NCBI GenBank assembly: GCA_022826665.1
Contig: JAJDUK010000024.1
Coordinates: 191,844-255,843, forward strand
Source of the DNA: Alphaproteobacteria bacterium
GTDB lineage: Bacteria; Pseudomonadota; Alphaproteobacteria; UBA828
DNA length: 64,000 bases
Direction of reading: 5' to 3'
The position numbers and the translations under genes are program-made. The notes under the pieces were generated by a model that saw nothing but the letters and a program-made list of their open reading frames with translations, was not told where the DNA came from and searched no databases. Shown in pieces: positions 36,450-45,268 of the stretch. The first letter of the stretch is position 1. Each line of letters begins with the position of its first letter.

Positions 36450-37013
36450 ATGGCGATACTCAAGATCGCGCGCATGGGCCATCCCGTGCTGAGCCGCGCC
36501 GCGTTGCCGGTGGCCGACCCGACCGCACCGGCGATCGCGCGACTGATCGAGGACATGATGGAGACGTTGGAGGACGCAAACGGAGCCGGCCTCGCGGCAC
36601 CCCAGGTCCACGTGCCGCTGCGACTCGTGCTCTTCCGCGTGCCGCCCGGCCGTGAGACGGCGGAGGAAGAGAGCGCGGACGGCGAGCACGCGCCTTCGTC
36701 GGAGCTGGAGTCGCCTACGGTTCTCATCAACCCCGCAATCGAGCCGATCGGCGAGCGCATGGTGGAGGACCTGGAAGCGTGTCTCTCCCTCCCCGGCCTC
36801 GCCGGCGTCGTGCCGCGCCACGACCACATTCTATATCGTTGGACGGACACCGAAGGCCGAAAGCACGAATGCGAAGCGCGGGGCTTCCATGCGCGCGTAG
36901 TGCAGCATGAGTGCGACCACCTGGACGGTATCCTCTATCCGATGCGGATGACCGATCTCTCGACCCTCAGCTTCACGAGCGAGCTCGGCCGCCCGGCGGC
37001 CTTAGAAGCCTGA
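36450..37013 (+). CDS. def: Peptide deformylase
   Basis: Metal-dependent deformylase that removes the formyl group from nascent protein N-termini. The three motifs are GAGLAAPQ, EACLSLPG (motif 2, usually EGCLS) and QHECDHLDG with the metal histidines and catalytic glutamate. The 187-residue length includes an extra acidic insertion (TAEEESADGEHAPSSELE, about residues 71-88) between strands. ATG 36450 begins MAILKIARMGHPVL as in the family. The COQ9 gene follows after 3 bases. The Gly-to-Ala change in motif 2 and the insert suggest a divergent second deformylase rather than the main one. Confidence 0.9.
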   Translation: MAILKIARMGHPVLSRAALPVADPTAPAIARLIEDMMETLEDANGAGLAAPQVHVPLRLVLFRVPPGRETAEEESADGEHAPSSELESPTVLINPAIEPIGERMVEDLEACLSLPGLAGVVPRHDHILYRWTDTEGRKHECEARGFHARVVQHECDHLDGILYPMRMTDLSTLSFTSELGRPAALEA

Positions 37014-37016
37014 GCC

Positions 37017-37706
37017 ATGTGGCGAGCGCTGCCTGCGGACGAGACGCGCGACCGGCTGCTGACCGCGGCACTCCCCCACGTGCCCTTCGACGGCTGGTCC
37101 GAGAAGGCGCTGGCTGCGGCAGCGGCGGAGCTTGGTATCGAGACCGAGGAGGCGCACCAGACCTTTCCTGGCGGGTCCGTCGCGCTCGTCACCTATCACG
37201 CGGCCTACGCCGACCGGCGCATGGAAGAAGCGCTGAAGGAGGCCGATCTGGCGGAGATGCGACTGCGGGAGCGCATCGCCCATGCCGTGCGTCTCAGGCT
37301 CGAGCAGAACGTGGCACACCGCGAGGCGATCCGTGCGGCGTTGCCGATTCTGGCGCAGCCCGCCAATGGCCCGCACGCGCTTTCGTCCCTCTACCGCACC
37401 GTGGACACGGTCTGGTTCGCGGTCGGTGACAAGTCGACGGATTTCGGCTTCTACACCAAGCGCGCCCTGCTCGCCGGCGTCTACCTCTCCACCCTGCTCT
37501 ACTGGCTGAACGACGGCTCCGAGGATACGCAGGCGACCTGGGGCTTCCTCGACCGCCGTATCGCCGACGTCATGCGTATCCAAACGGCGCGGGGGCAGTT
37601 CGCCCGCTTCCGCCCGCCGGGCTTCGGGCTATTGCGGCGCCTGCGCGAGGCGGCCCGCGCCGCCGCGGACCCCATGCACGGGCGCGGCCCGGAGAGACCG
37701 TCGTAG
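37017..37706 (+). CDS. COQ9 family protein
   Basis: A 229-residue homologue of COQ9, a lipid-binding accessory factor for ubiquinone synthesis. Visible family blocks are LLTAALPHVPFDGWSEKALAAAAAELGI at the N-terminus (TetR-like first helices), LRERIAHAVRLRLE, SSLYRTVDTVWFAVGDKSTDFGFYTKRALLAGVYLSTLLYWL (the most conserved part) and TWGFLDRRIADVMRI. It overlaps functionally with the deformylase gene only by operon position (3-base gap). COQ9 is typical of alphaproteobacteria and mitochondria, which supports the taxonomic reading. Confidence 0.92.
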   Translation: MWRALPADETRDRLLTAALPHVPFDGWSEKALAAAAAELGIETEEAHQTFPGGSVALVTYHAAYADRRMEEALKEADLAEMRLRERIAHAVRLRLEQNVAHREAIRAALPILAQPANGPHALSSLYRTVDTVWFAVGDKSTDFGFYTKRALLAGVYLSTLLYWLNDGSEDTQATWGFLDRRIADVMRIQTARGQFARFRPPGFGLLRRLREAARAAADPMHGRGPERPS

Positions 37707-37734
37707 CACTCGGTTCCGGCGCGATTGCCGGCTC

Positions 37735-38922
37735 CTACACAAGCAACTCGATCAGCAGGCTGTTGAGCAGCGGCCGGCCGGCGGCGGTGGCGCGGAGCCG
37801 CCCGTCCCGTCGCTCCAGATAGCCGGCCTCGACGAGGCGTGTGAGGCCATCGCGGTCGAGTACCCGGTCCGGCTCACAGCCGGTGCGCCCCTTCAGGCGC
37901 GCTTCCGATACCCCTTCTGCGAGCCTGAGTCCCATCATCAACATCTCGCGCGCCTGCTCGTCGGGGTCGAGGGAGCGCGTCTCGGCGGTGCCGTGGCCCG
38001 CGCGCTCGACGGCGGCAAGCCAGGATTCGGGGGCGGCGTGCTGGCGCGTCGCCTGCCGCCCCTCCCCTGCCGGCGCGATACGACCGTGGGCACCCGGCCC
38101 GATGCCCACGTAGTCGTCGTAGCGCCAGTAGGCGAGATTGTGGCGGCAGGCATCGCCGCCGCGCCCATGGTTCGAGACCTCGTAGGCCGCAAAGCCGGCC
38201 GCCTCCATGATCTCTTGGGTCAAGTCGTACAGAGCGCGGCCGGTATCGTCGTCGGGAAGCGCGAACGCGCCGTCGCGCGCCTGCCGCCAGAAGGGCGTGC
38301 CTTTCTCGATGGTGAGCTGGTAGAGGGAGAGGTGGTTGTCGGCGAACGACAACGCCTCGCTCAGCTCATCGCGCCAGGCCCCCACAGTCTGGCCCGGCCT
38401 CGCGTAGATCAGGTCGAAGGAGCTGCGCGGCATGATGCGCTGCGCCAACGCCACCGCCTGCCGCGCCTCCGCCACGTCGTGTCCGCGACCAAGGAATTTG
38501 AGAGCGTCATCGTCCAGCGCCTGCACGCCGAGCGAGACACGGTTGACGCCGGCCGTGCGGAAGTCTTCGAGCCGTGCCGCCTCGGTCGAGGTCGGATTGG
38601 CTTCGAGGGTGATTTCGGCGTCCGTCGCGAGGGTCCAACGCGCCGCCGCCCCGTCGATGACGGCGGCGGCGGTCTCGGGCGGCATCAGCGAGGGCGTGCC
38701 CCCACCGAAAAAGATGCTGTTGACCGTCGCCCGCGGCAGCAACGCCGCGAAGTGGTCGAGCTCGCGCAGCAGCGCACCCCGCCACCTGGCCTGATCCACG
38801 CTCTCCCTGACGTGGCTGTTGAAGTCGCAGTAGGGGCACTTGGAGAGGCAGAACGGCCAGTGGACATAGAGAGCGAGCGCCTGTTGCGCTCCGGCAGAAG
38901 ACGGCTCGGGTTCGCCGGTCAC
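37735..38922 (-). CDS. hemW: Heme chaperone HemW (radical SAM, formerly HemN-like)
   Basis: A 395-residue radical-SAM protein. The cluster motif is in [19 protein letters not shown] (CX3CX2C), followed by [23 protein letters not shown] and [23 protein letters not shown], all typical of HemW rather than true coproporphyrinogen dehydrogenase HemN. HemW binds heme and delivers it to respiratory enzymes. GTG 38922 overlaps the rdgB stop (GTGA), which fixes the start; the open frame upstream is antisense to rdgB and not real. It is the third gene of rph-rdgB-hemW. Confidence 0.93.
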   Translation of the reverse strand: MTGEPEPSSAGAQQALALYVHWPFCLSKCPYCDFNSHVRESVDQARWRGALLRELDHFAALLPRATVNSIFFGGGTPSLMPPETAAAVIDGAAARWTLATDAEITLEANPTSTEAARLEDFRTAGVNRVSLGVQALDDDALKFLGRGHDVAEARQAVALAQRIMPRSSFDLIYARPGQTVGAWRDELSEALSFADNHLSLYQLTIEKGTPFWRQARDGAFALPDDDTGRALYDLTQEIMEAAGFAAYEVSNHGRGGDACRHNLAYWRYDDYVGIGPGAHGRIAPAGEGRQATRQHAAPESWLAAVERAGHGTAETRSLDPDEQAREMLMMGLRLAEGVSEARLKGRTGCEPDRVLDRDGLTRLVEAGYLERRDGRLRATAAGRPLLNSLLIELLV

Positions 38923-39533
38923 GGCCGGGGCGGCAGGAAGGCCGCCAGTTGCTCGAAGGCCCGCGCCCGATGGGTCAGCGGCTGTTTCTCCTCCGGCGGC
39001 ATCTCGCCCAAGGTGCGCCTGTGGCCGTCGGGGACGAAGATCGGGTCGTAACCAAACCCATGCGGACCGCGCGGCGGAAAGGTGAGAGTCCCGTCCACGC
39101 GGCCCTCGACGGTCTCGCAGTGACCGTCCGGCCAAGCGAGGGAGAGCGCGCAGACGAAATAGGCCGCCGCGCCAACGGTCTCGACCCCCCGCGCCGCAAG
39201 CTCCGCCTCGATCCGGTCCATCGCCACGCAAAAATCCTTCCCCGGCCCCGCCCAGCGGGCGGAATAGATGCCGGGCGCGCCGTCGAGCGCCGGCACCACG
39301 AGGCCGGAATCGTCGGCGAGCGCGGGCTCGCCACTCGCCTCGGCCGCTGCGCGGGCCTTGAGCACCGCGTTGGCGATGAACGTCTCGCCGGTCTCCTCCG
39401 GCTCCGCGAGGCCCAGCGCCGCAGCGCCCATCGCCTCGATGCCGAGGGGGTCCAGCAGCGCTGCGATCTCGCGGACCTTGCCCGCGTTATGGCTCGCGAC
39501 GATCAGGCGCGCCGCCGAGAGACGACGGGCCAC
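38919..39533 (-). CDS. rdgB: XTP/dITP diphosphatase (RdgB/HAM1)
   Basis: A 204-residue pyrophosphatase that removes non-canonical purine nucleotides. The triphosphate-binding start [14 protein letters not shown], the metal site [41 protein letters not shown] and the base-recognition [20 protein letters not shown] are all present. The start codon is GTG 39533, 5 bases after the rph stop, and the stop overlaps the hemW start, so the three genes form one operon. Confidence 0.95.
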   Translation of the reverse strand: MARRLSAARLIVASHNAGKVREIAALLDPLGIEAMGAAALGLAEPEETGETFIANAVLKARAAAEASGEPALADDSGLVVPALDGAPGIYSARWAGPGKDFCVAMDRIEAELAARGVETVGAAAYFVCALSLAWPDGHCETVEGRVDGTLTFPPRGPHGFGYDPIFVPDGHRRTLGEMPPEEKQPLTHRARAFEQLAAFLPPRP

Positions 39534-39538
39534 GCCGT

Positions 39539-40261
39539 CTAACCCGCCCCGGCGAGGGCGTCCCGCTGCAGGGCGAAGAGTTGCTCGGCTCCTGAGCGGG
39601 CGAGCGCCAGCATGGCGATCAGCTGCGCCTCGCTGAAGGGATCGCCCTCTGCCGTGCCCTGCACCTCGACGATCCCGCCGCCGGCGGTGAACACGAAGTT
39701 CGCGTCCGCCTCCGCCGTGCTGTCTTCGTCATAATCCAGATCAAGCACCGCCTCCCCGCCGACGATCCCGCAGCTCACCGCGGCAACCTGGTCCGCGAGC
39801 GGCAACCCCTCGATCGCACCGCCCGCCACAAGGCCTTCAAGCGCCATATGGAGCGCGACGTAGGCGCCGGTAATAGCCGCGGTGCGGGTGCCGCCGTCGG
39901 CCTGAATCACGTCGCAGTCGAGGGTGATCTGACGCTCCCCCAGCGCTTCCATATCGGTCACGGCGCGAAGCGAGCGCCCGATCAAGCGCTGGATCTCCTG
40001 GGTGCGCCCGCCCTGGCGCCCGCGCGCCGCCTCGCGCGCCGAGCGGGAGCCGGTGGAGCGCGGCAGCATGCCGTATTCCCCGGTGACCCAGCCTCGCCCC
40101 TTGTTGCGGAGGAAGGGCGGCACGCGATCCTCCACGCTCGCAGTGCAGAGCACGTGCGTGTCGCCGAAACGAACCAGGCACGAGCCCTCGGCGTGCTTGT
40201 TCACGCCCGACTCGAGCTTGACCCGTCGCATTTCGTCCGGTCTGCGGCCGGATGGTCGCAT
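39539..40261 (-). CDS. rph: Ribonuclease PH
   Basis: A 240-residue phosphorolytic 3'-5' exoribonuclease that trims tRNA 3' ends. The N-terminal [33 protein letters not shown], the RNA-binding [17 protein letters not shown] and [22 protein letters not shown], and the phosphate site [22 protein letters not shown] are characteristic. It is the first gene of rph-rdgB-hemW. In many alphaproteobacteria hrcA/grpE lies next to rph; here the upstream neighbour is the divergent hydantoinase fusion instead. Confidence 0.96.
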   Translation of the reverse strand: MRPSGRRPDEMRRVKLESGVNKHAEGSCLVRFGDTHVLCTASVEDRVPPFLRNKGRGWVTGEYGMLPRSTGSRSAREAARGRQGGRTQEIQRLIGRSLRAVTDMEALGERQITLDCDVIQADGGTRTAAITGAYVALHMALEGLVAGGAIEGLPLADQVAAVSCGIVGGEAVLDLDYDEDSTAEADANFVFTAGGGIVEVQGTAEGDPFSEAQLIAMLALARSGAEQLFALQRDALAGAG

Positions 40262-40422
40262 AAAGGGCCCTCCCCCGCTGGCGGCGCGACACTATCGCGG
40301 GGCCCTAAGAGCGTCCACAGTATTCATTTCCCTCAATCGCCGGGCGTTCGCTCCGCTCGCGCGGGCAGCGTGACGACGGAGCCTGTAGAATGCCCGCTTC
40401 ATTCGCGGCGCGGAGCCCCGCC

Positions 40423-43400
40423 ATGCCCTACTGTATCGCCGTCGATACCGGCGGCACCTTCACCGATGTCGTCGTCGCAGCACCCGGCGGCGCGCTCACT
40501 GTCGGCAAGGCGCCGTCTACGCCCTCTCGCAGCGCGGATGGGGTCAAGGCGGGCCTCGCCGATGCGGCGCGGGCCATGGGCATCCCGGTCGAGGCCCTGA
40601 TCGGAGACGCGGACGTGCTGATCTACGGCACGACCTGGGCCACCAACGCCATCGTCACCGGCAGTACGGCAAAGACCGCCCTTCTGGTGACCGAGGGCTT
40701 TCCCGACATTCTGGTCTACCGCCAGGGCGGCAAGCTGCACCCTTTCGAGCTCCACATCGATCCGCTCAAGCCCTACGTGCCGCGCCGGCTCACCGCCGAG
40801 ATCTCCGAGCGGGTGACGGCCGAAGGCGAGGTGGAACGGGCGCTGGATGAGGACGCCGCGCGCGCGGCGCTGACCCGGCTCGCCCGGCAGGGCGTGGAGG
40901 CGGTTGCCGTCTGCCTGCTCTGGTCGATCAAGAACCCCATGCACGAGGAGCGGCTGGGCGCCTTGATCGAGGAGACGATGCCGGGCGTCCCTTACACGCT
41001 CTCGCACCGGCTCAACCCGATCCTGCGCGAGTATCCGCGCGCGTCCTCGGCCGCCATCGACGCGTCGTTGAAGCCGCTGATGCAGCGCCATCTGCGCGCG
41101 CTCAGCGATGACCTCGGCGCTGCGGGATTCGCCGGCGAGCTCCTGGTCAGCACGGTCTCCGGCGGCCTGATGCACGTGGAGGACGTCGCCGACCGGCCGA
41201 TCTTCATGGTCAAGTCGGGCCCGGCAATGGCACCGCTCGCCGGCATCGCCTACGCCGAGGCCGAGGGGCTCGGGCGCGACGTGCTGGTGGTGGATGCCGG
41301 CGGCACCACATTCGACGTGAGCATGGTGCGCGACGGCGCGGTCAAGTACACCCGCGAGACGTGGCTTGGTGGGCTCTTCTCCGGCCACAACCTCGGGCTC
41401 TCCTCGGTCGACGTGCGGAGCGTGGGTGCGGGCGGTGGCTCGATCGCCTGGATCGATCCCGGCGGGCTGCTGCGCGTCGGACCCGAGAGCGCCGGTGCCG
41501 ACCCCGGCCCCGCCTGCTACGGCCGGGGCGGCGATGCGGCAACGGTGACCGACGCCGCCGTGGTGCTGGGCTACATCGACCCCGACGCCTTCCTCGGCGG
41601 GCGCATGAAGCTCGACGTGGCCGCCGCCCGGCATGCCGTCGAAGCGCTGGCCGAGCAGCTCGACATGACGGTCGAGGAGACAGCCTCGGCAATCCTCACC
41701 CTCGCCAGCGAGACCATGATCAAGGCGATCGAGGAGATCACGGTCAACGAGGGGGTCAATCCGCGCGAGAGCGTGCTCGTGGCGGGTGGCGGGGCCGCCG
41801 GCCTCAACATCCTGCCGATCGCCGCTGCACTCGGCTGCGAACGGGTGCTGCTGCCCAAGACGGCAGGTGCGCTCAGTGCCTGCGGCGCGCAGTATTCCGA
41901 CATCGTCGCCGAGTTCAGCGCGAGCCACTACGTCCGCACCGACCACTGGGACGAAGCCGCCATCAACGACACCCTCGGCGACATCGACGCGCGCATGGAG
42001 GCGTTCGCCGACGGCTTGCGGGCGCGGGGGATCGCGCGCTTCCGCAAGGACCACTTCGTCGACGCGCGCTACCTCAACCAGCAATGGGAAACCGAGATCG
42101 CAATGCCGGCCCCGCGCTTCGCGGGCCGCGGCGCTGTCAACGCGCTCATCGAGCACTTCCACGAGGTGCACGAGCGGCTCTACGGCGTGAAGGAGGAGAA
42201 CGGGCTGCTCGAATGCCTGAACTGGAAGGGCCGGCTCACGGCCTTCCTCGACCGGCCCCAGCCTGCGGCGTCTGCAGGGAACGCCGGGCCGAGCGGGCCG
42301 CCCGTACCGCGTCGCACCATGAGCGCCTTCTTTGGCGACGCGGGTTTCCTGGAGACGCCGGTCTACGAAGGCGCGACGCTCGCGGCGGGCGATGCGATCG
42401 CCGGCCCCGCCATCATCGAGGAGCCGACCACCACGGTGGTGGTCTACCCCCGGACGCGGGCGCGAGTCTCGCCCGGCGGCAACTACATTCTGGAACCGGC
42501 GGAAGAGACGGCACGGGCGCCGACGGAGGGCGCAGAGGAGCTCGATCCGGTGCAGGTCGCGATCATGGCCAACCGAATCGACGCGATCCTGCGCGAGATG
42601 ACAGGTGTCGTCATGCGCACCGCGCGCTCGGCGGTGATAGGCCAGTCGCGCGATTTCTCCTGCGCCATCGTCACCGCCGACAACGAGCTGCTGGCGGCCG
42701 CCGAGGGCATCCCGGCCCACATATACGGCGCCCATCTGCAGACCAGGACCATGTGCCGGGTGCATCCGGACTTCCGCGAGGGCGACGCCTACCTCCACAA
42801 CGACCCCTACGACGGCAACAGTCACGCCGCCGACTGGTCGATCATCGTGCCGGTCTTCTGCGACAGTGAGCACCTGTTCAACGTCACCGTGAAGGGGCAC
42901 CAGGCCGACTGTGGCGACAGCATCCCAACCACCTATACGCCGCGCGCCCGCGACGTGTACGAGGAAGGCGCGCTGATCTTCCCCTGCGTGCGAGTGCAGC
43001 GGGACTTCCGGGACAACGAGGACATCGTGCGCATGTGCCGCCGGCGCATCAGGGTGCCGGACCAGTGGTACGGCGACTACCTCTCGCAGCTCGGCGCGGC
43101 GCGCATCGGAGAGCGCCGACTCAAGGCGTTTGCCGCGAAGCACGGCGTGGATCAGATGCGGCGCTTCATCGAGGCCTGGTTCGACTATGCGGAGCGCCGC
43201 GCCGACCACGCCATCCGCAGGCTGCCCAGGGGCACGCTGGTCAACAAGGGAAAGCACGACCCGGTGCAGCCCTTCCTGCCCGAGAGCCTGGAGATCACGG
43301 TCAAGGTCGGGATCGACCCCGACGAGGGCCGCATCACCGTGGACCTCCGCGACAACCCGGACTGCATCGACGCAGGCCTCAACCTTACGGAGGCTTGCGC

Positions 43401-44346
43401 GACCGCCAACTGCATCCAGGGCGTGTTCGAGAACCTGGAGTCCGATATCCCGCCCAACGCCGGCAGCTTCCGCCGCCTCGAGGTCAAGCTGCGCGAGGGC
43501 TGCGTCGTGGGCATCCCGCGCTTCCCGCACAGCTGCTCGCTGGCGACCACCAACATGGCGGATGTTGTGGTGAACCTCGTTCAGTCGGCCTTCACTCAGC
43601 TCGGGGACGGCCACGGGCTCGCCCAGGGCAATCTCTGCTTTTCGGCCGGCATGGGCGTGGTCTCAGGCAGGGACTGGCGGCGCGGTGGGGCCGAGTACAT
43701 CAACCAGGTCTATCTGATGGGCGGCGGCGGGCCGGCGCTGCCCGAGCATGACGGCATGATCTACCTGCTGACGCCGGGGGGCTGCGGGTTGCTGCATCGG
43801 GACAGCATCGAGTTCGACGAGCAGCGCTTCCCCATGCTGATTCGCTCACAGCGGCTCCTCCCCGATTCGGGCGGCGCGGGGCGCAGGCGGGGCGGGCCCG
43901 CGACCGAGGTGATCTTCGGCCCGCGCCGCGACCAGATGACCGTGAGCATCATGGGCGGCGGCACGATCAACCCGCCCAGAGGCGTGCGCGGCGGCAGCGA
44001 CGCCAACCACGCCTACCACGGCCACTTGCACGCCGACGGCTCCGAGGACTCGGTGCCGAACGGGGTGATGCTGGCACTGGCGCCCGGCGAGTTCGTGCGC
44101 TCGGTGGATAACGGCGGCAGCGGCTACGGCGACCCGCTCACCCGCGAGCCCGGGCGTGTGCTGGAGGACGTGGTCGAGGGCTATGTGACCCCAGACCATG
44201 CAGAGGCGGTGTATGGCGTGACGCTCACCGGAAGTGCGGAAGACGGCACGCTCGCCGTCGACGAGTCCGGCACCGCGGAGCACCGCGCCGCATTAGCCGG
44301 CGCCGCGGTGCCGCCGCGTAGCGTCAACCGGTTCGGGCAAGGGTAG
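40423..44346 (+). CDS. Fused hydantoinase/oxoprolinase A+B protein
   Basis: A single polypeptide of about 1,307 residues that joins the HyuA (ATPase-like) and HyuB halves, normally separate in bacterial N-methylhydantoinase and acetophenone carboxylase but fused in 5-oxoprolinase. HyuA part: IAVDTGGTFTDVVV phosphate-binding start, IYGTTWATNAIV, VVDAGGTTFDVSMVRDG and ESAGADPGPACYG. HyuB part begins near base 42540 (ELDPVQVAIMANRIDAILREM) with RDFSCAIVTADNE, YLHNDPYDGNSHAADWSIIVPVF and NGGSGYGDPLTREP. It probably cleaves a cyclic amide with ATP. ATG 40390 is an alternative start with a ribosome site of equal quality. Confidence 0.93.
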   Translation: MPYCIAVDTGGTFTDVVVAAPGGALTVGKAPSTPSRSADGVKAGLADAARAMGIPVEALIGDADVLIYGTTWATNAIVTGSTAKTALLVTEGFPDILVYRQGGKLHPFELHIDPLKPYVPRRLTAEISERVTAEGEVERALDEDAARAALTRLARQGVEAVAVCLLWSIKNPMHEERLGALIEETMPGVPYTLSHRLNPILREYPRASSAAIDASLKPLMQRHLRALSDDLGAAGFAGELLVSTVSGGLMHVEDVADRPIFMVKSGPAMAPLAGIAYAEAEGLGRDVLVVDAGGTTFDVSMVRDGAVKYTRETWLGGLFSGHNLGLSSVDVRSVGAGGGSIAWIDPGGLLRVGPESAGADPGPACYGRGGDAATVTDAAVVLGYIDPDAFLGGRMKLDVAAARHAVEALAEQLDMTVEETASAILTLASETMIKAIEEITVNEGVNPRESVLVAGGGAAGLNILPIAAALGCERVLLPKTAGALSACGAQYSDIVAEFSASHYVRTDHWDEAAINDTLGDIDARMEAFADGLRARGIARFRKDHFVDARYLNQQWETEIAMPAPRFAGRGAVNALIEHFHEVHERLYGVKEENGLLECLNWKGRLTAFLDRPQPAASAGNAGPSGPPVPRRTMSAFFGDAGFLETPVYEGATLAAGDAIAGPAIIEEPTTTVVVYPRTRARVSPGGNYILEPAEETARAPTEGAEELDPVQVAIMANRIDAILREMTGVVMRTARSAVIGQSRDFSCAIVTADNELLAAAEGIPAHIYGAHLQTRTMCRVHPDFREGDAYLHNDPYDGNSHAADWSIIVPVFCDSEHLFNVTVKGHQADCGDSIPTTYTPRARDVYEEGALIFPCVRVQRDFRDNEDIVRMCRRRIRVPDQWYGDYLSQLGAARIGERRLKAFAAKHGVDQMRRFIEAWFDYAERRADHAIRRLPRGTLVNKGKHDPVQPFLPESLEITVKVGIDPDEGRITVDLRDNPDCIDAGLNLTEACATANCIQGVFENLESDIPPNAGSFRRLEVKLREGCVVGIPRFPHSCSLATTNMADVVVNLVQSAFTQLGDGHGLAQGNLCFSAGMGVVSGRDWRRGGAEYINQVYLMGGGGPALPEHDGMIYLLTPGGCGLLHRDSIEFDEQRFPMLIRSQRLLPDSGGAGRRRGGPATEVIFGPRRDQMTVSIMGGGTINPPRGVRGGSDANHAYHGHLHADGSEDSVPNGVMLALAPGEFVRSVDNGGSGYGDPLTREPGRVLEDVVEGYVTPDHAEAVYGVTLTGSAEDGTLAVDESGTAEHRAALAGAAVPPRSVNRFGQG

Positions 44347-44430
44347 GCGCCCAACCGTCCTCCATCGGCTTACGTTGTCTTGTCCGAACCAACTGGGTGG
44401 ACATCTGCACTGTCGTTCTTGGCGGGAATG

Positions 44431-44536
44431 TCTCACCACGGTCATGGTCTGCGCGGCGCTGCCCGGCCTGCAGGGAGGGACAGGCGGGCAGCGGGTCGAG
44501 CGCCAGGGAGGGGCGCAGACCATGACCGTGGTGAGA
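44431..44536. repeat. Palindromic repeat element, copy B (short form)
   Basis: A 106-base element with perfect 24-base inverted ends: left arm 44431-44454, right arm 44513-44536, core CACCACGGTCATGGTCTGCG. The 58-base centre is GC-rich and partly self-complementary (CTGCCCG with CGGGCAG), so the whole can fold into a long hairpin. It shares its arms with copy A at 36.1 kb but has a much shorter, different centre. Confidence 0.75.
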
Positions 44537-44839
44537 AGAGCGGGTTAAGGGTGTCACGCGGCCTATGCTCCCGCCGTCGAGAGAAGGAGCGCCGCGAGAA
44601 TGAGGCACACGCCCGTGAGCCACGCCGCGAATACGGAATACGTCCACATCATCGAGGCGTCTCCTCACGCCAAGGGCGGATACTTGCCGTTGCATTCAGC
44701 CATTTGCTCCGCCTAAACGAGACGGGTACTCCGAACTCACTCATGGGCTTCTCACCTCACAACCGGTGCCATTCTCGAGAATCGAGACCGCGCTTCAGCA
44801 TCACAGTGTCAAAGTCGAGGGAGACTGAGATCGCTAGAC

Positions 44840-45130
44840 AGAGAGAAAGTAGATATAAATTGACAAGAAATGTACACCGAATCAATATATTTTTCTGATT
44901 TTGAACTATATCAATATTGATATATAAAACGATATAATACGTTGCAATAACGCTATAAAATAAATTAGTATGTATAATACATCTTAGAAAATGGCCCGAC
45001 AAATGCGAAATTGATATGAAGCAGCAAGGCCAGTGCTCTCTTTCAAGAAAAATCGTATGCCATCACATCATATCAACCATGTTACAGCGTAATATCTTGG
45101 GAATACTATAAGATTTCATGGGAATATCAT
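44840..45130. other. AT-rich block
   Basis: A run of about 290 bases that is strikingly AT-rich against the GC-rich surroundings, with many TATA, ATAA and TTGATAT words. Short frames exist on both strands, but none has a family pattern or ribosome site. It may be a fragment of foreign DNA or a curved, easily melted regulatory segment. Confidence 0.65.
44907..44924. repeat. 18-base perfect palindrome in the AT-rich block
   Basis: TATATCAATATTGATATA reads the same on both strands. It is centred in the AT-rich block, some 350 bases upstream of the MetE-like gene. It could be a protein-binding site or a chance product of extreme composition. Confidence 0.6.
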
Positions 45131-45268
45131 CACCTAATAGTCTTGATTCTAGAGGGAAAACCGGCCCCACCTTCCATGCCATGTGTGCGACTCGGGGCGC
45201 GGTGGAGACAGGGCAACTGGTCGATTACCATTGGGGCAGAGCGCAAGAGCCTCGGGAGGGCCGGTGCC

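Larger units (their letters stand above)
44347..45268. other. Long intergenic region with repeat copy B and an AT-rich core
   Basis: A 922-base gap between the hydantoinase fusion and the MetE-like gene. It holds repeat copy B (44431-44536), then ordinary sequence, then a strongly AT-rich block at about 44840-45130 that contains an 18-base palindrome (44907-44924), and finally the GC-rich leader of the MetE-like gene with a GGGAGGG ribosome site. I see no convincing gene in it. Confidence 0.7.

Noticed and set aside
40399-43614. A 1,071-codon open frame on the minus strand
   Set aside because: It is antisense to the hydantoinase fusion, in a GC-rich gene where the opposite strand often stays open; it has no family motif, and is rich in Val/Asp/Gly/His as shadow frames are.
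44431-44536. CRISPR-like repeat pair
   Set aside because: Only two arms in inverted, not direct, orientation and no regular spacers; it is a palindromic element.
44757-45002. An 81-codon minus-strand frame with hydrophobic residues in the AT-rich block
   Set aside because: There is no ribosome site, and the hydrophobic content (Ile, Leu, Tyr, Phe) follows directly from the AT-rich composition.
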